Of a stretch of 11,140 bases of DNA, positions 6,764 through 11,140 are shown piece after piece (within the stretch, counting starts at the first letter, position 1; every line of letters starts with the position of its first letter). Origin of the DNA: Dehalococcoidia bacterium (lineage in GTDB: Bacteria; Chloroflexota; Dehalococcoidia; Dehalococcoidales; UBA1222); NCBI GenBank assembly GCA_009784845.1, contig WQXK01000024.1:1-11140 (forward strand), written 5' to 3'. The notes under the pieces are model-generated. The model was not told the DNA's origin, ran no database searches, and saw only the letters and a program-made list of their open reading frames with translations. Both the position numbers and the translations under genes were made by a program.

Positions 6764-8434
6764 CTAGCTCGCACTCAGCCCCATGCGCTGAGTTTCTTCA
6801 TCTACGACACTTTCATCCAGCTTGGCAAAAAGCACCTGTGGCTGGTTAAGTTTGGTACCCGGCTGCGGCATAATCAGCTTCCAGCCGCTGTCCTCTAAGG
6901 CATCTGTTAACCCCAGATAGTCCTGTACCTTCCCCGAACTAAAAGGGATAAACGGATACAGAATAGTTCTGAGTGCCGTTATGACAGCAATGGACACATA
7001 CAACGAGGTGGCGGCAGCCTCGCGATCCTCTTTGATAGCTTTCCAAGGGGCTTTTTCATCCAGGTAGCGGTTTGCCTCCTGCGCCAAAGCCATAGCCGTA
7101 CGAATAGCCTCTTTGAAATGACACCCAGAAAGTAGCTTGTCTACCACATCAAAGGAGCCCTGCGCTTTATCAAGTAGCGCCTGGCTTACTGCATCAATGT
7201 CCCCTGGGGTTGGCACAACACCATCAAACCGTGTATAGGTAAACGTTAGTACGCGTTGCACCAAATTGCCATATGTAGATACCAATTCGTCGTTATTGCG
7301 CCTGACAAACTCACGCCACGAGAAATCAGTGTCCGATGTTTCCGGCATGTTAGCCGACAGCAAATAGCGTAAGGGGTCAGCCTGATAGCGCTCAAAATAA
7401 TCCGAAACCCATACAGCCAGATTGCGGCTCTTGGAGAACTTCTGTGACTCAATGGTAAGAAACTCATTAGCCGGAACGTCAAATGGTAAATTCAGCCCGC
7501 CGTAACCCAGCAATATGGCAGGCCATACAATGGTATGAAACGGTATATTGTCTTTGCCAATAAAATAATAACTGCGCACGTCACCTTCCCAAAAGCGACG
7601 CCACACATCCGCATCAGCGGATTTTTGGGCCCATTCCTTGCTGGCTGACAAGTATCCTATAACAGCCTCAAACCACACATATAAACGCTTTCCCTCATAA
7701 CCGGGCAACGGCACGGGAACACCCCAGTCAATATCGCGGGTAATGGCGCGGTCGTGCAATCCCTCCTGCAGGTAACGAACCGTAAAATTCTGCACATTGG
7801 CACGCCAGTGCGTCTGTGATTTAACCCAGCGCAACAACGGCTCCTCAAAAGCAGAAAGCTTCAGGAAGAAGTGTTCCGATTCCTTATATGCAGGAGGCGT
7901 GCCGCACGTGCGGCAACGCGCCCCTATAAGTTCTGCCGGATTCATGGGCTTGCCGCACTGCTCACACTGGTCGCCGCGTGCGCCTGCCGACTTACACAAC
8001 GGGCATGTACCTTCCACGTAGCGATCCGGCAGGAAACGCTTGCATTGAGCACACCACGGCTGAGACACGCCCTGTTTGTAGATATAGCCCTTTTCCAGCA
8101 GTTTCAGAAAAATTTCCTGCGCGGTTTGCTGATGATTATCAGTATGCGTGGTGGTAAACAAATCCCAGGAAATACCCAGCTTTTTGAAGTCTTCCTGAAA
8201 AAGCTGATGATAGCTATCTGCAACCGCCGCAGGTGTTTTGCCTTCGGCTTCGGCACGGATAGTCACGGGTGTACCGTGCTGATCCGAGCCGGACACCATG
8301 ATGACATGATTTCCTTTCATGCGATGATAGCGCGCAAAAATATCCGCAGGCAGGTAGGCTCCAGCCACATGCCCCAAATGCAAACGGCTGTTGGCATAAG
8401 GCCAAGCCACAGCGATTAAGATATGCTCAGTCAT
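6764..8434 (-). CDS. metG: Methionyl-tRNA synthetase
   Basis: Class I synthetase that charges tRNA-Met and initiator tRNA in the cytoplasm. In 556 residues: ATP-binding HLGH (19-22); a connective zinc domain with four CxxC pairs, CAQC (128-131), CPLC (144-147), CEQC (157-160) and CRTC (174-177), typical of the two-zinc form; a KMSKS-type loop KFSKS (332-336); then the anticodon-binding helical domain, in which NANxY-like N455-R-Y and KAPW (461-464) are visible. There is no C-terminal EMAP/Trbp tRNA-binding domain, which is optional in this family. The ATG at 8434 is preferred over an in-frame TTG at 8446, since the protein then starts MTEHILIAVAWPYAN as usual for the family. No SD precedes it; an inverted repeat lies directly upstream. 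It is third in the run rsmI, two-CxxC protein, metG, polyprenyl synthase. Confidence 0.98.
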   Translation of the reverse strand: MTEHILIAVAWPYANSRLHLGHVAGAYLPADIFARYHRMKGNHVIMVSGSDQHGTPVTIRAEAEGKTPAAVADSYHQLFQEDFKKLGISWDLFTTTHTDNHQQTAQEIFLKLLEKGYIYKQGVSQPWCAQCKRFLPDRYVEGTCPLCKSAGARGDQCEQCGKPMNPAELIGARCRTCGTPPAYKESEHFFLKLSAFEEPLLRWVKSQTHWRANVQNFTVRYLQEGLHDRAITRDIDWGVPVPLPGYEGKRLYVWFEAVIGYLSASKEWAQKSADADVWRRFWEGDVRSYYFIGKDNIPFHTIVWPAILLGYGGLNLPFDVPANEFLTIESQKFSKSRNLAVWVSDYFERYQADPLRYLLSANMPETSDTDFSWREFVRRNNDELVSTYGNLVQRVLTFTYTRFDGVVPTPGDIDAVSQALLDKAQGSFDVVDKLLSGCHFKEAIRTAMALAQEANRYLDEKAPWKAIKEDREAAATSLYVSIAVITALRTILYPFIPFSSGKVQDYLGLTDALEDSGWKLIMPQPGTKLNQPQVLFAKLDESVVDEETQRMGLSAS

Positions 8435-8440
8435 TTTTAC

Positions 8441-8468
8441 ATACAAAACATAATCGGTAATTTTGTAT
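8441..8468. repeat. Inverted repeat immediately upstream of metG
   Basis: A perfect 8-base inverted repeat: ATACAAAA at 8441-8448 and TTTTGTAT at 8461-8468, with a 12-base spacer, so arm centres are 20 bases (two helical turns) apart. It ends six bases before the metG ATG and fills most of the 49-base gap. It could be a DNA operator or a weak AU-rich RNA hairpin acting on metG translation. It is not a T-box: the gap is far too short and no specifier or anti-terminator is present. Confidence 0.5.
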
Positions 8469-8483
8469 CAATTACACAAACCG

Positions 8484-8750
8484 TCATGGCTTGTCAGGAA
8501 GCGGCTCAGTGATAGAACATTCGCTTTCACGCAGAAAAGTGAGCACCATCTCTCCCTTGATTTCTTTGTAGCGGGCATATCCTTTTTTCTTGGCGCATTC
8601 TACGCAGTAGCGCACACTTTTGCCGCCCTTCTCAAGCACCTCTTCCCCTTTGTCATCTTCATCCACCATAACGTATCGATCCGGATAAGGTATGTGACTC
8701 TTGCATACGTCACAATCCACCGTACCGACAGACAGACAACCTCTTCTCAT
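8484..8750 (-). CDS. Small conserved-looking protein with two CxxC knuckles
   Basis: I do not recognise a named family. The 88 residues contain CDVC (13-16) and YCVEC (Cys49, Cys52), spaced like a four-cysteine zinc ribbon or treble clef, with an acidic turn (30-37) between them and a basic KKKGYARYKEIK stretch (54-65) after the second pair. There is no signal peptide or membrane segment. The gene is very likely real: it has a strong SD GGGGAG (8757-8762) six bases before the ATG, starts 19 bases after the rsmI stop and lies in the same direction as rsmI and metG. The pattern suggests a metal-binding protein that touches RNA, DNA or a protein partner, but that is inference. Two more cysteines (5 and 78) lie outside the knuckles. 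Confidence 0.82.
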   Translation of the reverse strand: MRRGCLSVGTVDCDVCKSHIPYPDRYVMVDEDDKGEEVLEKGGKSVRYCVECAKKKGYARYKEIKGEMVLTFLRESECSITEPLPDKP

Positions 8751-8769
8751 TTAATTCTCCCCGATATTA

Positions 8770-9585
8770 CTATTTCAATTTTAACCACTCGCCATAAAGT
8801 TCCCGGCGCGATATTCCTGTTTCACAAGTTAACTGCGCCAATGCTTCTTTCATTGGAACCCCGTCCCGCTTTAGTTTCCCCAGCCGAGAAACCGCATCAG
8901 CGGTATCAATTGCCAAGGCTTTTTCTGTGCATCCCTCAATGATAATAGTCAGCTCCCCTCTTGGTTGCACAAAATAGGCAATGCACTGCTCCACCGTGCC
9001 ACTGAATACTTCTTCATGAAGTTTCGTAAGTTCACGGCAAACGGATACCCGACGATTGCCCAACACCAATAGTATATCACGTAACGCCGCTTGCAGGCGA
9101 TGCGGCGCCTCATAGGCTGCCAATGTCACTCGTTCCTGCGCAACCGATTCCAATATGCGTCTGCGCTCGTCTGCTTTACGCGGCAAAAACCCAAGGTAAT
9201 GACAGGCATCCGTAGGCAAGCCGGAAACAGCCAGCGCTGAGATAAAAGCGGAGGCCCCCGGCAATGGAACCACTCTGATACCACTGCGCCGGGCCGCCAC
9301 AACCAACTCATAACCTGGGTCTGATATTGCAGGCATGCCGGCTTCAGAAACCAGCGCCACGTCCCCTGTTCCCAATTTTTCCAGCAGATATCCTATTTTG
9401 CCCTGCTTGTTATACTCAAAGTAACTCGTAAGCGGCGTGTGGATATCATAATGCTTAAGCAAACGCGCCGTTGTACGCGTATCCTCAGAGGCAATAATCA
9501 AGACTTCTTTCAGTACGCGCAAAGCCCGCAGTGTTATATCCTCCAAATTGCCAATAGGGGTAGCTACAATGAAAAGGGTGGACAT
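8770..9585 (-). CDS. rsmI: 16S rRNA 2'-O-methyltransferase RsmI
   Basis: SAM-dependent tetrapyrrole-methylase-fold enzyme that 2'-O-methylates C1402 of 16S rRNA in the P-site of the 30S subunit. The 271 residues match the family (270-290). Motifs in order: ATPIGNLEDITLRAL (8-22), ASEDTRTTARLL (32-43), the SAM loop VSEAGMPAISDPG (79-91), PLPGASA (107-113), GFLPRK (132-137), YEAPHR (158-163) and RELTKLHEE (184-192). The SAM loop is usually VSDAGTP, so Asp-to-Glu and Thr-to-Met are mild departures. The ATG at 9585 has no SD; an extended -10 TGCTATAAT ends ten bases upstream, implying a leader of only three to four bases. It is the first gene of the minus-strand run and divergent from guaB3. Confidence 0.97.
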   Translation of the reverse strand: MSTLFIVATPIGNLEDITLRALRVLKEVLIIASEDTRTTARLLKHYDIHTPLTSYFEYNKQGKIGYLLEKLGTGDVALVSEAGMPAISDPGYELVVAARRSGIRVVPLPGASAFISALAVSGLPTDACHYLGFLPRKADERRRILESVAQERVTLAAYEAPHRLQAALRDILLVLGNRRVSVCRELTKLHEEVFSGTVEQCIAYFVQPRGELTIIIEGCTEKALAIDTADAVSRLGKLKRDGVPMKEALAQLTCETGISRRELYGEWLKLK

Positions 9586-9595
9586 TATGTCAAAG

Positions 9596-9604
9596 ATTAT
9601 AGCA
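9596..9604 (-). promoter_or_regulatory. Extended -10 element for the rsmI-metG run
   Basis: The minus strand reads TGCTATAAT, identical to the element before rsfS. It ends ten bases before the rsmI ATG, so the mRNA would start only three to four bases upstream of the start codon. No -35 match lies 16-18 bases further up. Confidence 0.6.
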
Positions 9605-9714
9605 CGGACGTTCGGTTTGCGATAATCTTTTTAGCGTCGTAATGCCGTGTTGGCAGTATTTATTTTTGACGTGAAAATATTATTTTTCCATGCCGTTTTC
9701 TGAATAAATCAGCC

Positions 9715-9743
9715 TTGACTGCTATTGCTCCTTTTGATATGCT
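9715..9743 (+). promoter_or_regulatory. guaB3 promoter (-35 and extended -10)
   Basis: TTGACT (9715-9720), a 17-base spacer, and TATGCT (9738-9743) preceded by TG at 9735-9736. This is the best sigma-70-type promoter in the window. The RNA should start near 9750, just before the SD. Confidence 0.8.
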
Positions 9744-9751
9744 TTCTCTTC

Positions 9752-9758
9752 AAGGAGG
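9752..9758 (+). promoter_or_regulatory. Ribosome binding site deciding the guaB3 start
   Basis: AAGGAGG, a near-ideal SD, sits eight bases before the ATG at 9767. It rules out the in-frame TTG at 9725, which lies upstream of the -10 box and would not be transcribed from this promoter. Confidence 0.9.
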
Positions 9759-9766
9759 ACACCCTC

Positions 9767-10912
9767 ATGGCAAAACCTGCACTTAGAGAATTACGCCACA
9801 CTTATGGTTTCGACGAAGTCGCTATTGTTCCCGGAGATATGACCATAAATCCAGACCAAACCGACGTTAGTTATTCAATTGGCAACATCAAATTTGATAT
9901 CCCTATCATTGCCTCAGCCATGGATGGCGTCACGGATACGGCTTTTGCCATACGCATGAGCAAACTCGGCGGATTAGCCGTACTCAATCTTGAAGGCGTG
10001 CAGACGCGTTATGACAATCCCTCTGAAATTCTCTCGCAAATTGCCAAGGCACCCGAAACAGAGGTAACGGCACTGATGCAGAAAGTGTATGCCGAACCTA
10101 TTCGTGATGAGTTAATTGCCGAGCGCATAAAACAAATCAAGGCAGGCGGTGGTGTATGTGCCGTTTCCGTCGCTCCGGCCAATACCAAAAAATACGTTAA
10201 AACCATAGTGGATGCCGGCGCCGATATCCTGGTTGTGGCATCAACCGTCACCAGTGCCCATCACATATCCAAAAGCACTCACGGGCTGGTGTTTGAAGAG
10301 TTGGTAAAGCAGGTGCCCATTCCTGTTGTTGTGGGTAACTGCGTTAGTTACAGCGCCTGTATAGCCCTCATGCGTACCGGCGTGGCCGCCGTACTTGTAG
10401 GTGTCGGTCCAGGCGCTGCCTGCACGTCCCGCGAAGTACTTGGTATCGGCGTACCTCAGATTACAGCCACGATGGACTGTGCGCAGGCACGCGATGATTA
10501 TTTCAATAAGTCCGGTCGCTACGTATCCGTCATCACCGACGGAGGTTTCCGCAAAGGCGGCGATGTGTGCAAGGCTATAGCCGCCGGTGCCGACGCTGTC
10601 ATGCTTGGCTCTATTTTTGCTCAAGCAGAAGGTGCCCCGGGTTATGGTTGTCACTGGGGCATGGCCAACCCTCATGCCTCATTACCACGTGGTACGCGCA
10701 TCAAAGTCGGTATTACCGGCACATTGGGTCAGATTCTCTTCGGACCGACTTCGCTAACTCACGGCAGCCAAAATTTCGTAGGAGCTTTGCAAAACTGCAT
10801 GGGCGTTTGCGGCGCGGCTAATATTGCAGAGTTCCATAAGACAGAAATAGTAATTGCGCCATCAATCGTCACCGAGGGTAAATTCTACCAGATGACCCGA
10901 CCGACAATCTAA
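9767..10912 (+). CDS. guaB3: GuaB3-type IMP dehydrogenase (no CBS domain)
   Basis: Member of the IMPDH/GMP reductase TIM-barrel family. IMPDH oxidises IMP to XMP with NAD, the committed step to GMP. The 381 residues lack the CBS (Bateman) insert of classical GuaB (about 490), as in the GuaB3 group known from actinobacteria, cyanobacteria and relatives. Features: HTYGFDEVAIVP (11-22), ASAMDGVTD (49-57), GGLAVLNLEG (68-77), the active-site loop GVGPGAACTSR (212-222) with Cys219 as the expected catalytic thiol, the phosphate-binding DGG (258-260) and MLGS (279-282), then HWGMANPHASLPRGTRIKVG (296-315). The loop has CTSR where IMPDH usually has C-x-TR. The start at 9767 is set by the AAGGAGG eight bases upstream. 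It is a single-gene unit with its own promoter and a strong terminator. A paralogue role other than IMPDH cannot be excluded; whether a classical guaB exists elsewhere is unknown. Confidence 0.92.
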   Translation: MAKPALRELRHTYGFDEVAIVPGDMTINPDQTDVSYSIGNIKFDIPIIASAMDGVTDTAFAIRMSKLGGLAVLNLEGVQTRYDNPSEILSQIAKAPETEVTALMQKVYAEPIRDELIAERIKQIKAGGGVCAVSVAPANTKKYVKTIVDAGADILVVASTVTSAHHISKSTHGLVFEELVKQVPIPVVVGNCVSYSACIALMRTGVAAVLVGVGPGAACTSREVLGIGVPQITATMDCAQARDDYFNKSGRYVSVITDGGFRKGGDVCKAIAAGADAVMLGSIFAQAEGAPGYGCHWGMANPHASLPRGTRIKVGITGTLGQILFGPTSLTHGSQNFVGALQNCMGVCGAANIAEFHKTEIVIAPSIVTEGKFYQMTRPTI

Positions 10913-10937
10913 GATAAATCTGGTTTGCTGAACTACT

Positions 10938-10973
10938 AGAGGCTTCCGGTAATCAAACCGGAAGCCTCTTTTT
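10938..10973 (+). terminator. Intrinsic terminator of guaB3
   Basis: A perfect 12-base stem, GAGGCTTCCGGT (10939-10950) and ACCGGAAGCCTC (10957-10968), with a six-base loop AATCAA and an extra A-T pair at the base, followed by TTTTT (10969-10973). It starts 25 bases after the guaB3 stop. The opposite side has no T-run for the minus strand, so it should work in one direction only. Confidence 0.95.
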
Positions 10974-11016
10974 AATATTTGAGCCGTGTTCGGCAATTAC
11001 CATCCAAACGCATTGC

Positions 11017-11127
11017 TTATTTGATGATGCAACCGCCCCACTCAACAACCGTAAAGCCACTCCTGCTGAACGGGCTCAACTCCTGCTCCTCTATTTCAAT
11101 TGGAGCATCAAGCGGCTTAAACGCCAT
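11017..11127 (-). CDS. Possible small protein, 36 residues (or C-terminus of a longer one)
   Basis: A minus-strand frame enters from the right edge, has an ATG at 11127 and ends with TAA at 11019-11017. The product starts MAFKPLDAPIEIEEQ and ends GFTVVEWGGCIIK, a plausible mix of acidic and hydrophobic residues without low-complexity runs. Only a weak GAGAG (11133-11137) precedes the ATG, so the real start may lie beyond the window. I do not recognise the family with confidence. The antisense plus-strand frame has no start codon. With the terminator at 10938-10973, this is all that can be described in 10913-11140. Confidence 0.4.
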   Translation of the reverse strand: MAFKPLDAPIEIEEQELSPFSRSGFTVVEWGGCIIK

Positions 11128-11140
11128 AAATACTCTCAGC

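Larger units (their letters stand above)
9586..9766. other. Divergent intergenic region, rsmI / guaB3
   Basis: This 181-base AT-rich region has one promoter at each edge (rsmI 9596-9604, guaB3 9715-9743). Between them I see only weak structure: TGCC-N5-GGCA at 9643-9655 and GAAAA-N6-TTTTC at 9673-9688. No coding frame or RNA gene is apparent. Confidence 0.4.

Noticed and set aside
7871..8419. 182-codon plus-strand frame opposite metG
   Set aside because: Antisense to the HLGH and zinc-domain coding region of metG; Cys/Arg-rich shadow composition.
8435..8483. T-box or other riboswitch before metG
   Set aside because: The gap is only 49 bases, with no room for specifier, T-box or terminator/anti-terminator structures.
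8463..8942. 159-codon plus-strand frame across the two-CxxC gene and rsmI
   Set aside because: It overlaps two well-supported minus-strand genes, spans their gap, and has no family motif or SD.
9725..9766. Upstream TTG start extending GuaB3 by 14 residues
   Set aside because: The -10 box (9738-9743) and SD (9752-9758) both lie inside this stretch, so it is untranslated or untranscribed DNA.
10241..10675. 144-codon minus-strand frame opposite guaB3
   Set aside because: Antisense to the conserved catalytic core of guaB3, with no recognisable domain or start signal.
10918..11140. Plus-strand open frame through the terminator to the right edge
   Set aside because: It has no ATG, GTG or TTG start and runs through the terminator hairpin.

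Overview
The window is a compact stretch of bacterial housekeeping chromosome with no mobile-element, phage, CRISPR or RNA-gene signal. Gene content suggests the Dehalococcoidia (Chloroflexota; Dehalococcoides or Dehalogenimonas-like). The main pointers are a TsaB protein fused to a HAD phosphatase, a CBS-less GuaB3-type IMP dehydrogenase, an archaeal-style endonuclease IV relative, and several genes that seem to be read from very short leaders without a Shine-Dalgarno (SD) site. This assignment is inference from recalled gene families (about 0.6); nothing in the sequence proves it.

Layout: (1) 1-1190 (+), 3' part of a TsaB-HAD fusion gene, cut by the window edge, then ndk (1229-1657, +). (2) rsfS (1667-2035, -) meets ndk tail to tail. 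(3) An endonuclease IV-like gene (2126-2953, +) is divergent from rsfS. (4) A TauE/SafE (TSUP) permease gene (2955-3791, -) lies tail to tail with it, one base apart. (5) ftsH (3951-5756, +) is divergent from the permease. (6) A four-gene minus-strand run is read in the order rsmI (9585-8770), a small two-CxxC protein (8750-8484), metG (8434-6764) and a long-chain polyprenyl diphosphate synthase (6748-5780). (7) guaB3 (9767-10912, +) is divergent from rsmI and ends in a near-perfect intrinsic terminator. (8) A possible 36-residue minus-strand gene sits at 11127-11017 by the right edge.

Functionally the genes cover tRNA modification (TsaB), nucleotide supply (Ndk, GuaB3), ribosome maturation and dormancy (RsmI, RsfS), aminoacylation (MetG), DNA repair (endonuclease IV), membrane proteolysis (FtsH), isoprenoid chain synthesis and anion transport. 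Transcription direction alternates in small units. The sharpest regulatory signals are a TTGACT-N17-TATGCT promoter for guaB3, a recurring TGn-extended -10 box at unit starts, and an 8+8 bp inverted repeat just before metG. No clearly undescribed system is visible. The most unusual items are the TsaB-HAD fusion, the short-leader pattern, the two-CxxC protein in the rsmI-metG run, and the metG inverted repeat.
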